From assembly GCA_032718565.1 (NCBI GenBank), contig JAVGVS010000018.1, positions 452,501-516,500 on the forward strand: 64,000 bases of DNA, given 5' to 3'. This document shows positions 1 through 13,000 of this stretch, one piece after another. The DNA comes from Distichodus sexfasciatus (Eukaryota; Chordata; Actinopteri; Characiformes; Distichodontidae). The number at the start of each line of letters is the position of its first letter. Position 1 is the first letter of the stretch. The notes beneath the pieces were generated by a model that saw only the letters and a program-made list of their open reading frames with translations, was not told the origin of the DNA and ran no database searches. The translations under genes and the position numbers were made by a program.

Positions 1-871
1 GTGATAAGTGTCATATTGATCAACAGCAGGGCAGAGTACTTTGCCTATAAATGTGGTTTGCATTTGTTTTAATTTAAAACAGATGTAAATCTATTGCATG
101 TTTAAGCAGCAAGCAGTGTGTCTGAGTATGTATTTATGTTTGTATGCATTTTAATTCAGAGTAAACTATAAAATCATTAGACAAATGTGACACATCAGCT
201 GCTGAAAATCTCTGGGCTGTGTTTGCTGGATTGAAGGCACAATATAACATCTGTTAAAAAGTGCAGTCATTCCATAAAATTACATTTCATTGTCTGCTCC
301 ACAGGGCAGGATACATACGCTTTATCTGATACAGTGTAAGCCTCTTGTTTCATACATAAAAGATGTGTTACAAAACCATTTGTACAGAAATCTATAAATC
401 TACAAGGCTAGTCAGTTTTTTGCATTTTAACTTTTTTGGTCAAACAAAATAAGTATACTGAATGTATTATTAGAATATGTAACAAACCATTTTAATACAT
501 AGTACTAGATCTGTACAAACATTTCAACCCTCTCAAAGAAGCTGTGACAAACATGCCTGAGCTAAAGCGAACACTGATAATCTATCTTTTGTGTAAACAA
601 AATATTTTAGCAAGGGATGCACAAAATGCTGTGAGACTGATTTAACACCCATTCACTATTTTTCTTGTTTAGGGAGTCCCTCGAAAAAGCTATTTCACAG
701 GCCATCTTACAACATGCAGACATTTTCTTCAAAACTGTTACTCTTTATGTACAAGTCTGAGCACTCACTAGGGAGCTGTGGTGCATTTTTAGAGCTCAGC
801 TGGTTTGGCTTCACTGATGGAGGGTTGGTGTCTTTTATAGAGGTGGTGGAGGGAGGCAAGAGAGAAGAGTG
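1..871 (-). other. ltbp2: 3' UTR and downstream flank of ltbp2
   Basis: AT-rich sequence after the stop codon on the minus strand. I saw no AATAAA in this orientation. ATTAAA variants occur at 491-496, about 150-155 and about 68-73, any of which could serve for polyadenylation, so the transcript end cannot be fixed and may lie outside the window. No other gene is seen. Confidence 0.5.
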
Positions 872-1047
872 TCATTTCCCTGCCTCTTGTGGGACGGAGG
901 CTGGTTCTTGTGGGATGCACTCGTGGGGTTTGGAGGAGGATAAGTAGCCTGGTAGGCAGGTGCAGCTGTATGAGCCATCAGTATTTGAACACACTCCGTT
1001 CTTACACAACTCCACTTTGTCACTGATGTCCTCACATTCATTTATAT
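872..1047 (-). CDS. ltbp2: ltbp2 last coding exon: C-terminal cbEGF and stop
   Basis: Residues about 1583-1640. Acceptor ccttcag followed by DINECEDISD..LCKNGVCSNTDGSYSCTC, then a short tail ending PQEAGK and a TGA at 872-874. The domain has six cysteines and the D-x-N-E calcium motif. It matches the terminal cbEGF of LTBPs (DVNECDDLNG..LC in human LTBP2). In the family the C-terminal region binds fibrillin-1; that is known, not shown here. Confidence 0.93.
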
Positions 1048-4000
1048 CTGAAGGAGGGAGAGAGAACCTGAGCATTATATTCAAATATCAACATTAAGCT
1101 GATATTTAGGTGCAAGTGTCATTACACCAAGACATAAAAGTGATGGTATAGAATGAAACATAAGAGATGCAGACAGATATACTTGAGCAGCGTAAAACAC
1201 ACCAAAGTGCAGCACCTCCTCAGAGAGAACAGTGGAATGCTGGACTGACTCCAAGACAGCTTTTTAAGGAAGATTTGTGTCAAGTTGCCCTGAATAAAAG
1301 ATACACTTTCCTTCCAAGCATACATCTTTCCCTTGTCTTGGTTTCAATGCCATTCTCTGTTAAAGTGAAAAACTAGCTTGAGGTCCTGCCTTCACCAATC
1401 AGCTACACTAAAAGCATGAAGACCTAAGCATTAAAAACACCACATGTCTAGGATTTTTTTGTTTTCCCTCAATTAAAAAGTACATCAAATTTACGGAAAT
1501 GTATTGTTTGGTTTTGGAAAAACTGAAGAATGTAGACAGCCCCACCTAGTTGAATCATTTTGCAGTTTCTTGCATAAAATAAAAAAGTAAAATGGAAAGT
1601 GTCACATCACAGGACAAAAGAAGGGAAAAAATAAATGCAGATGCAAAAATAACCGATTTTACTCATGAATAAACAAATGAGAATCAAAAACATAGTGCCC
1701 TGCCCTAAACCAAATAAAAAGCAAGGAGGCTACAAAGGCAGAATCAGGGCAACACAAACCACAACACATAGATGAGAGAAGACAAGCAGACATAAGACCC
1801 AGACAAAGAGGAAAAGCCAACTTAAAAAGCAGTAAACACAGGTGGAGCACATTAGGGCTAACAAGCTCTAAACACAGATTGGAAAACAAAGGAAAGGGAG
1901 TCCACTAGTGGCCAAAATGAGAAATGACAGGAGAATATGCCACTGTAATCCATGAAATCAAGATCGTTATTTGTAGTTTTTATCTAATATAATCTTCTTA
2001 TTTTTGACTTTCTTTGTTGTGGTGCATAATAAAGCTTGAACATTTGTAAAATCACAAAACGTATACATCCTTATCATTTTTCTTCTCCTTTCGTCATTTT
2101 TTTAAATTTTCAGTATGTATACAGATTCTTGGATGGTGATGTATTTGTAATCGCTAACAATAAATATCAACTGTATAATATTCACATACTACACTAAACA
2201 AGGGTGATTCAAGGATTTTGGCTTTGGCACTGTCCTTGAGTGTAACACTGAACACACTAGAGGACACTTTGATCATTCATTTTCCAGTTTGATTTACAAG
2301 GACTAATGCAAGACCATTACTGTCGACGCCCCTGATTGTCTGAGCGTGAAGAGAAACATTCTTGGGGACTGTCCAAGAGTTGTCTCTTTCAGGGACAAAT
2401 CCTGTGAAAGTGTGGGATTGAATGTGAGTACACTGAAATGCATCCAAACTCAAGTCTCGGTCGCATATCCTTAAATCTGGAAATATATAGTTTCCAACAT
2501 CAGGAAGAGATTTTGTGAAGCTTTAGTTTCTATCCTCAATTCAGAGAATATAGAAAATCATTTCCGACACAGATTCTTTGACCACACTAAGACACTTTCT
2601 CACAGGTTATTTGTGGAGAATATAGACAACAGCTACTAATTTCAGTAAAACATAAAACCCAGAAACTGCTTTCATCTGGGTCATTCTATATAACAGTATC
2701 TAGTAAATAACAGTACAGAAACTAACATTAACAGTTCACTTATAACCCAAGTAAAAATGCATGATCTAATAATACATTTAGATTACTATTCTGACAAGTG
2801 CTTTCATTTGTACAGTCTAATGTTTTATGAAATTAGCAAAGTCTCTTTTAATTTATATTTTTTTGTATTGGGAATGATGTGCTTTTGTGATATCTTTTAG
2901 GAAATGGCTCTTACCAATGCAGGCCATTTTGCTCAGGTCTAATTCATAACCATCAAAGCAGTCACAGGTGTAGCCCTCTCGAACACGAACACAGCGTCCG
3001 TTCTCACAGCCATTCAAGACGCCACATTCCTCTGCGCGCAGACCCTCAAAGCCTTCATTATCACCTAAAGAAAACCATCACAGGGTTGTGAAGATTTACA
3101 GTGCATCCGGAAAGTATTCACAGCGCTCCACTTTTTCCACAATATCCTATGTTACAGCCTTATTCCCAAATAGATTAAATTCATCTTCTACCTCAAAATT
3201 CTACACACAATACCCCATAATGACAAAGTGAAAAAAGTTTATTTAAAACTTTTGCAAATGTATTAAAAATAAAAAACAAAAAAAAGGACTCTTCCTAGAG
3301 CTGGCCGTCCGTCCACTCTGAGCGATTGGGGTAGAAGGGCCTTAGTCAGGGAGGTGACCAAGAACCCGATGGTCACTCTGACAGAACTCCAGCATTGCTC
3401 TGTGGAGAGAGGAGAACCTTCCAGAAGGACAACCATTTCTGCAGCACTCCACCAATCAGGCCTGCATGGTAGAGTGGCCATACGGAAGCCACTCCTAGTA
3501 AAAGGCACATGTTAGCCCGCCTGGAGTTTGCCAAAAGACACCTGAAAGACTCTCAGACCATGATAAATAAAATTCTCTGGTCTGATGAAACAAAGATTGA
3601 ACTCTTTGGCCTGAATGCCAAGCGTTATGTCTGGAGAAAACCAGGCACTGGTCATCACCTGGCTAATACCATCCCTACAGTGAAGTATGGAGGTGGGAGC
3701 ATCATGCTGTGGGGATGTTTTTCAGCAGCAGGAACTGGGAGTCTACTCAGGGTCGAAGGAAAGATGAATGCAGCAATGTACAGAGACATCCTTGATGATA
3801 ACCTGCTTCAGAGTGCTCTGGACCTCGGACTGGCTTCAGAACAACTCTGTGAATGTCCTTGAGTGGCCCAGCCAGAGCCCAGATTTGAACCCGACTGAAC
3901 ATCTCTGGAGAGATCTGAAAATGGCTGTGCACCAATGCTCCCCATCCAACCTGATGGAGCTAGAGAGGTTCTTCTGCAAAGAAGAATGGGGGAAACTGCC

Positions 4001-7000
4001 CAAAAATGGGTGTGCCAAGCTTGTGGCATCATACTCAAAAAGACTTGAGGCTGTAATTGCTGCCAAAGGTGCTCTGACAAAGTATTCAGCAAACGCTGTG
4101 AATACTTATGTAAATGTTAGATTTTTGTTTTTTATTTTTAAATTTGGAAAAGTTCCAAATAAACTTTTTTCACTTTGTCATTATGGGGTATTGTGTGTAG
4201 AATTTTGAGGGAAAAGATGAATTTAATCTATTTGGGAATAAGACTGTAACATAGGATATTGTGGAAAAAGTGGAGCGGTATGAATATTTTCCGGATGCAC
4301 TGTAGGTTGGACTGTTGGTATGTTGATGTGGCATTATTCCTAATACTTTGATGCATACAATCGTTTCATTTGATAATAACGCTAATCAGATGCAACACAA
4401 TCAAGGCATGTAAAAGTGAATTACCCCCGTAAGGATCCACTCGATGGGGCGGTTGACCCTCTCGGGGTCTGTGCACTGGCAATCGTACTGGCTCCCTGGA
4501 GTCGTAGTCATTTGAGGGATTGGGGAAGATGGAACCACTTAAAGGATCCGCAGGCCCATAGTAAGTGTCGCCTCCCAAAAGCCCATAATTCCAGGAGTTT
4601 TGTGGATCATATGAAAAGCCCGGATTCTCACGCAGACTGCCTGAGTTTCCCCGAGGCAGGTTACACAATGAGGCATAATCACCTATGGGAGACAACATCT
4701 CAGAATCTGTTAGTGTATATATGTGTATATATCCACTAATGATTTCATGCAGGTGAAGTGCATAGAAATTTGCAAATACTTGCCAGATGATTTCTCAGGG
4801 CAAAAGGCGCACTGTGCGCCCCATGCAACACCATAGAGACAGCAACACTCAGTGTATGTGGTCCACAAATCATGCATAGGAGAAGAACACATGTCATTAT
4901 ACTCCAACTGTTGCCAACAAATGTCTAAGTGAATGTCATCCTTCTCAAGCTCATGATCACCTGTAGGCAGAAGGAGAGCTTATAAGTTTATGGGGGCCTC
5001 ATTCACCCACTGTTCTTAAAAAAAAAATTCTTAAAACCCACAGTTTTTACAAAATCTCACCAATGTTTTTGTTGTCAAGATTTGATTCCATGTATAAACA
5101 GAATCTACTACAGCTGTACAATATTACACTCTAACTTTCTTAAGAACAAATGTAAGAAAAAACTTGAGAAAATGTTGGTGAATGAGGCCTTTTATTATTT
5201 TATGATGCTGATCTACATCATCCATGGGTAGGACATAAGTTCCTCACCATCTGTGGTGTTTAGAGAGACGCAGCGGTGCTGTGTGTCGTCCAAGATGAGA
5301 GGAGGACTGCAGAAGCAGTTGAACGAGCCGACTGTGTTCACACATGTTCCATGTTCACATTTATTCTCCTCCGCACACTCATTATAGTCTGAGACACATG
5401 CACCAAGATGTTTTAAACACTGTTCAGGAACATAACTCTTATATTTCATTAAAATGGCTCCTCATGTCTTTACCTTATATTAGTCCTTGCTGTTTAATTT
5501 ACAAGAAATGCAATCCCTAAGTGCTGTATATAAATTATGACAATTAGCATTCAATAACTGCTAATAGATTTAATAATAGATGTGTCCCTGTGCACCCTCC
5601 ACAATGGATGTTAAGGATCACATTTCAACCGTATAAAAATAAGACCTGGATTAAGCTGCCCAATGAAAATCTTTGATTAAAGAACTGTCACAGATAAACG
5701 AGAACTTATATAACATGAACTGAAGCTGTCCCAAATGATTTGATTCATTTTATTGACATGCAGTGCTTATTTGGCAACGTTTTGAAAATACAAGCATGAT
5801 GTACCACTGGGAATGGTACTGGTTTCTTTTTACTTGTCAGTATGTCTGCCTATTTGCTCATTTGCTCAAAGTACTTTAAGTGATTATTTGTCATTGTGAA
5901 CACACCACAGCACAGCACACAGTGCACCACAATGAAATGTGAGCTCTGCATTTGACCAATTCGTGAAGGAGCAGTGGACAGCTTTTTGGCAGTGCCCGAA
6001 TAGTAGTGCTTGGCAGTGCTTGGGAATAGTACCTTGCTCATGAGTACCTCAGTGGTATCTTTACCAGTCTGGGACATGAACTGGCGACCTTTCGATCATG
6101 AGGCCAACTCCCTAACTATTAACCAACTGCCCACTTCAAATTTCAAGTTCAAATTTATAACCAGTAAAGTCACCATTATCACAGTTAACTAAGTTAAATA
6201 AGTTAAACCAATCAAACTTACCAACACATTCCAATCTTATCTTGTCATACTTATAGCCTTTATGACATGAACAGGAAAAGGAGGCATCGATGTTTGTGCA
6301 GTGACCATTTTTACAGATTTCTGAGCCAAACATCTCACATTCATTTGCATCTGAAGGCAAGAACAGTTAAATAACATCACAACATGATAAACAAGGGACT
6401 AAACCAAGTAAAACACAACAGACTGAAGACTGACTACAACTAAAACTGTCTCTCAAAACAGCAGGATTTTTCCAACAGTACGGAATAAAAACTGCCTGCA
6501 CAATACCTCCTAATCTGTCAGCCGTAGCTACACCCTTAACAGTGCAGTAGTTGCTTTATAAATGCCAAAAGACAGAAACTTTACCTATTTTAGCAAAAGA
6601 TCAAATCTACAAACTCTCTTCTGAGCGCATATTCTAGTGATTAATTCACATTTCTTAATTCAAGGTAACACAAGTGTGGTAGCTTGGATTATCATTTTAT
6701 GCAAACTGCCATCATTTTCCACAGTTACTATCAAGGAAAAGCCGCACATGAAGAAATACCTTTTAACAGAAGCTGAGTAAAACCTTGCACTGATGAGATA
6801 ACTGGGAGAATGCCAGAACCGTGTGGACAGAGCCAGTCATACTCAACTGAGGGTAAACCAAAATATACAGTCAAAATGGCTAAAAAAAACATTCGTTTGA
6901 GTACAGCATGTATTCCTAAGATGTATCTACAATGAGAAGTTCAGATGGAAAAAAAATGCAGTTTGTACTGTACTGTACCATGTCCTTGTAGGGGACAGGG

Positions 7001-10000
7001 GTGGACCTCACAGTTGTCTCCCCAGCCTGCACCGACAGTGCAGCAGCACTCCTGCTTTGTGACATTGTGGGAGAGGACATTTTCACACAAGTTAGCGTCG
7101 TTGAGGTTGTAGTAGCACTCCTTTCGCTGTCCCTCATCATAGCCAGCTGGGAGAGGAGCAGGGAGGTCAAGCCTTGGTGGGTCTGATATGAATTATGGAA
7201 GGCATAAAAAAGCAGTCAGAATACCACAGACCGGAAGGGCTTTTTGAGGAACAAAAGGTGCCATTGCTAACCATATCTCACACTATAGGTAAGCTTGACA
7301 GCCAGAAATGAAAACAGCAGTTTCCTTTTAGTCGGCAGAAGACCAGCTCAGTCATATGTGGCTTGAACCAGTGGTTACACACTGTAATGTACACACTGTA
7401 ACCAACAAGCTTACTCAAAATCTCCACTGGTTTCAATGTCACAATAGTGAGCATACCCGAATATACAAGGGATTTGAAATATTTTTTGCTATTATATAAC
7501 TAGCTCTTGTTTGATTACACAAAGGGCGACCACAAGTAAAAGCCAACATGAAGTCTCAAGGTAAAGGTTCTATAATTTCCACTCCAAATCATATTCCATG
7601 TCAGTAATCTGTTTATATTCAAGGCTGTTAGTGGTTGAGAAAATGTTTCCACATATACACTGCCAATAGCAATCTTTGTTTGTCTTGAAACAGAATTGCC
7701 TTGGCTGAACTTTGGCTCGAGTGGGCTGCGTATCATAGATGATGGAATATTAGGCTAGTAAAAGACAGTTTACATGATCATTGGAATTCCTTTTGTTTTA
7801 GTCTGTGTTTACTTGCTGTTCAAAGAGAACTATTTGAACCATTTTGGAAATGAAACAGTTTGTCAATTTCTTACCTAGTGGGTCAGTTTGACGCAAGATG
7901 CACTTGAAAGTGACCGTATCGAATTCCTCATTCTCACTGGGGCAGAGGCACAGGAAGCTTCCCTCCACGTTCTCACACTGAGCCCCTCCGCAGAGCTCAG
8001 GACTCACCTTACACTCATTTATATCTACATGAATAATGAACAGACACATACAAACATTTCTAGGTGATAATTCTAGATACTATTTCATTGCTTTATACAT
8101 TTCTGTAAATAATTTTCTCTGCCCACATACCAACGCAGCCTTGGCCTTCTGGTGGATTGGTGTATCCCTGGTCACACTGACAACGATAAGATCCATCTGT
8201 GTTCTCACAGTAACCATGCTTGCCACAGATATTTTCATCCTCACACTCATCAATATCTAGACAGGAAAAACAATGCAAGAAAATGACAATACAATACAAC
8301 AAAGTAATTTAATATGACAATGTAATACACATTAACAAAGCATTTTAATATGGCATTAATGCAGAGGGTTTCTTACTGTAGATAATTTGAATTTGATTTG
8401 AATGATTAAATCAAATATTGCTAACTAGGAAATAGTGCCATAGTCCTTATATCGATTAAATTGACAACGATTAGATATCTGCCCATATCACGACCTGCAA
8501 CAATATGGTTCTGATTCAATTCAGCAATTAACATGAGACACAATATGCTGATTACCTCCATTCATATCAAACTAAAAAACAACAAAATCTCATTCTGCAT
8601 TTTTATTCCTATGGTATGGTTCACAGTAGCCTGTGTTATTGCGCTTAACTAAAATTGTGACGAAACCAGCTGATGTTTCCAAGCGTGATTGGTGAGGGAT
8701 GTTACAATATGCGTGATGGTTAATCAATGTTTTCATTTTGGATCAATCCTGCAGGTTACAAACTGATGTATCCTTACACCCCTTATTAATTAGTTTGTCT
8801 TCCTAGGCTCTGTACTGATTGACACAATATATATATGTCTTAAGTTATGAACATTTAGATTTACTGCATTTGCCACACTCTTATCCACTAACATTTGAAA
8901 TTATAGGAACTTTACAGTCTTCTTGGAATTATGTGGAGTTAAGTAGTAGTAGTACTGGAGGTAGGTTGGAGCTGGATTTGAACCTGTTCCTTCTTGGTTC
9001 ACTGGTGAGTATCATACCACTAGCAACTCCATTACACCACCCCAATTAACCAATGTTTACACTACTGTTTGAGATCTAATGATTTTGAAAGTAGACTGCA
9101 ATACAATAGCAAAATAGGTGGTTTTCAAATGTTTGTATCAAACACATTTTACCTGCTGCATGGTGACATTTACACTACCAGTCAAAGGTTTGGACACACC
9201 TTCCCATTCAATGTTCTTTCTTTATTTTCTTTAGTATTTACATTGTAGATTCTCACTAAAGGCATCAAAACTATGAATGAACTGTGTAAGGGCTATTTGA
9301 CCAAGAAGGAGAGTGATGGAGTGCTGCGCCAGATGGCCTGGCCTCCACGGTCACCTGACTAAACCCAATCGAGATGGTTTGGGATGAGATGGACCGCAAA
9401 GTGAAGGCAAAAGACTGTTGGAAAACCATTTCAGGTGACTACCTCATGAAGCTCATCTAGAGATGCTAAGAGTGTGCACAGCAGTGATCAAAGAAAAGGG
9501 TGGTTATTTTCAAGAATCTAAGATGTAAAACATGTTTTGGGTTATTTCACACTTTTTGTTTACTACATAATTCCATATGTGTTTATTCAAAGTGCCTTCA
9601 GTGAGAATCTACAGTGTAAATAGTCATGATAATAAAGAATAAAACACTGAATGGGAAGATGTGTCCAAACTTTTGACTGGTAGTGTACAGTGCTTTTAAA
9701 ACAGTATCACACTTTTGTGCATATGTGTGTGAGAATACTAACTGTATCGCTATCTTGGGTCAGGCTGTCATAAAGATTTCATCATGTTGTCAGTCAGAAG
9801 AAGTTGGGGACTGGACAAATGGAACAATATTAACCTCTAAAGTGAACAAAAAGAGATTCTCTTGCTGTTCTGGCTTGTGGCATGTACAGAGTGTTCCATG
9901 GCATAGCACGCAGCTGGAAATATTCATATACGAACACGGTGCTGCAGAGTGATTCGATGCTCACTTAACAGACCTGGGAGGTCAGATTATGTAACTGTGT

Positions 10001-13000
10001 GGGGCCTTTGGAGTTGAAACCAAGTTGAAAACATTCACTTCCCATGTCTGGCAAAAGAAAGAGATTTGAGAAATGTTCCAACAGAGAGCTGTTCTTCCTA
10101 TCAATCATTACTAGCCCATTCTGGAACAGTACAGGCCATCAGTATCTGATTAATGCTTTCGCAAAAATGGGAGAAGCCATAGATCAGTTTTGCATTATTA
10201 TTAAGACTCTGGTCAGTTTGGCTGAGACAAAAACAAGAAAAGTCCTTCTTGCGGATACAGGTCATTTTTTCTTATGTAGTGTCAGCAAGATGTCATTCTT
10301 GTTCACTCAATGGCTTAAGTAATGTGGAAACTCTCAGTTGGAAAATACTATTTCAAACATGCCAGTGGCCTGGGTCACTTTTGGCTCAGCCAGCAATACA
10401 ATACACCACAACAATAAATCAAAAACAAGTAACAGGCAACACCTTGTTCTGTGTGTGTTTGCTGTGCATGGCTGAATACACTGGAAAACTGAAACAAATG
10501 CTCTGTCTCTCTCACTGTTTAACACTGCGAACATTTGTTAGCAATTTCTTTTTGAATACATAATTTGGATATGCATTGGAAAACTATGCCAAGCAAAGAG
10601 AAGAATAAAGTCTGATTATAATTGCCTGAAAAAACAAACTTTGAATCATCGGTCCTCAGTGACTGTACCACTGGTTAATGTTAAGTTGACTCTTCACTAG
10701 GGATACGCCATTTTCCATTCCTTTCCGTGATATATATGAAAATAAGTTGTATGTGTGATAAATTGCTTACAACACGGTCAGGAGGTATGACGCACACAGT
10801 GTGGTACACGTTTTTGAGAGACCATAGTAGGGTTACAGGTCATTGGTCAGCAGCTCATGTTCTTGTACAAGAAAGAGCATCTGTTTAACAACATAACAGT
10901 CAACAACACAACAATCCACAATCTATAATGAAATAATATAAACCCTTACTATTTGGTTGAAATAATAGGGGCCATGCTGAAGGCTTTCCAGAACACTGGC
11001 AGTTTTGTGAGTCTCTCCAAACAGAAATTACCTGCAAAGCCTGGTCGGCAATCAGACGCTTGAGTGGACAGGAAACACTACCTCAGCACTGGCCCTTATA
11101 AGTTTGCAAAGAGTGTGAAAATGATATCATACTTTCCTTGTGATTTCCTCTAAAGGAACACATGCATGTACTGGCAAGCTTTTGAAATGAGTGCATGAAA
11201 TAAACAAAGTGATGCTGTTAGAACAAAGTACAAAAATGTGCCACCTCTACTAAACATATAAAAGCTATGTTCATGTGTTAAAATGTATTTCCTCGTTCCA
11301 TATGAAGATGTGGCTACAGCTGTCTGGTTTAAGAGCACATTTTAAAGTGCTCTCTGACCTAGGTACACATATAGGACACTCCACAGAGCCATATCCCACA
11401 GTCTCAATGCTTTGTCTTCAGGGCACATTGAAGCAAACTATATCTGAGAGCAGAGGAGAAACCTTTAATAAGTCTGTGTAATATACTTCCTCTGGTGTCA
11501 ATAACTTAAGTGGGCTCTTGAACAACATAGCTAGTGGTCTGGCCAGCTGTAGAACCCCAGGAGAAGGTAACAGTAGAGTTCAGCTGCTACATCAAATAAT
11601 GAGCGAATCACATTTTCTCATCACCAATTTTTTTGAGAGATGAAGAAAGCAGGACTCCCCCTCCTGTAAGTATATGATAGCAGCAGACTATCAGATAACA
11701 GTGAAACTGCGGCCAACATTTGCTACGACTGGCTTCTCTCTGACACTGAACGGATACCAAACCGTGCAATTATAACTGTCGGAGGTTAAGCGCATGCATG
11801 GTCATCTCACTGTGAGTAGTGTACGGCTGGTGCATTACAAATCCATTCCAATCAGGAAATTAGGGAAACTGGGGGGAAGTGTATGACTATTTCCATGTCA
11901 TTATATTGACCACAACCTAATTCATGCTGGAGGTTCATCAGGCTTTTTCTTCATGCATTTGCTCACACTATAGTAGTCTCACTGAAAAAAAGCAACTTGT
12001 GTTTATCTGGTCATCAGATTTAGCTGGTCATCTGCTTGAGTTGGCATTTGGACTTTTATGCATTTAATGCAAAATCTAGCCAAAGCCACAGGTATTAAGG
12101 ATGACAGATTTCAAAGCTTTTGATAACATTTAACACTTATGATCCACAGATAATGAGCAGCAAAGTCCCTATTTGTACACCCTATTTCGTTACATTTTAC
12201 ATCAGTTTCACAGAGTATTTGGCATAACAGGGTGAGACGTAGTGACATGTTTTACAGTTATATTTATGTATTTTACTGTATTGACCACTGCTTATGCACA
12301 CTGAAATGTGCACACACCCTAATGCTGAGTGATGACTGAACAACCACTAGTTAAACAGAGCCAAAAACAACCTCCATCTCTTCAGGAAACCTGAAAGAAA
12401 ACATTTTTAAACCCTTATAATTTCTTGAAGAAACAGTAAAATTACACTACCTGACCACGACCTCATTCGAAATGGTTGATGATTTTTATAAGCGGATGAA
12501 AAAGTTCCCTGAGTGATTGGGAGGTCTGGAATCCTGGGAAAGCTCCATGGTTTAACTGGGATGATGGAAGCTACTTGCCTGCCATTACCAGAAAAGGTGG
12601 AACAAGTGAGCTTTGTCTAGAGGTCTGTGTTGGAGAGTGTTCGGCAGCTCAAAACACGGTGTGGCCTAAGGGTGGATGTCTACACTGTTGTTCAGTGACC
12701 AAGGTGAGTGTTGTCTGCCAATTATGAACACTCTCAGAACCACAAACACTCAGTAATGCTGTAGAGCAATTTATAAGCTGATTCTTATCTGGAGGAATTG
12801 ACTTTCAGCGTTCATGGTTGATGCCATCAGAAATGACTAACGAACAAAATACCAATCATGTTACAAAATACCAACAAAATGTGGTACAAATCTGAGAGTG
12901 ACCTGTTCGGAAAGGCTTAGTCATCAATCAGAGCTGATCTGTTATAACTCTCAAAAAATGTTGCAAATGCTCAGGGCTTGGTGCACAATGCTGTCAATAG

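Noticed and set aside
5876..6133. True tRNA gene
   Set aside because: The tRNA-like head has decayed boxes, no foldable acceptor stem and a long repeated tail shared with 27385-27809, so it is a SINE-type repeat.
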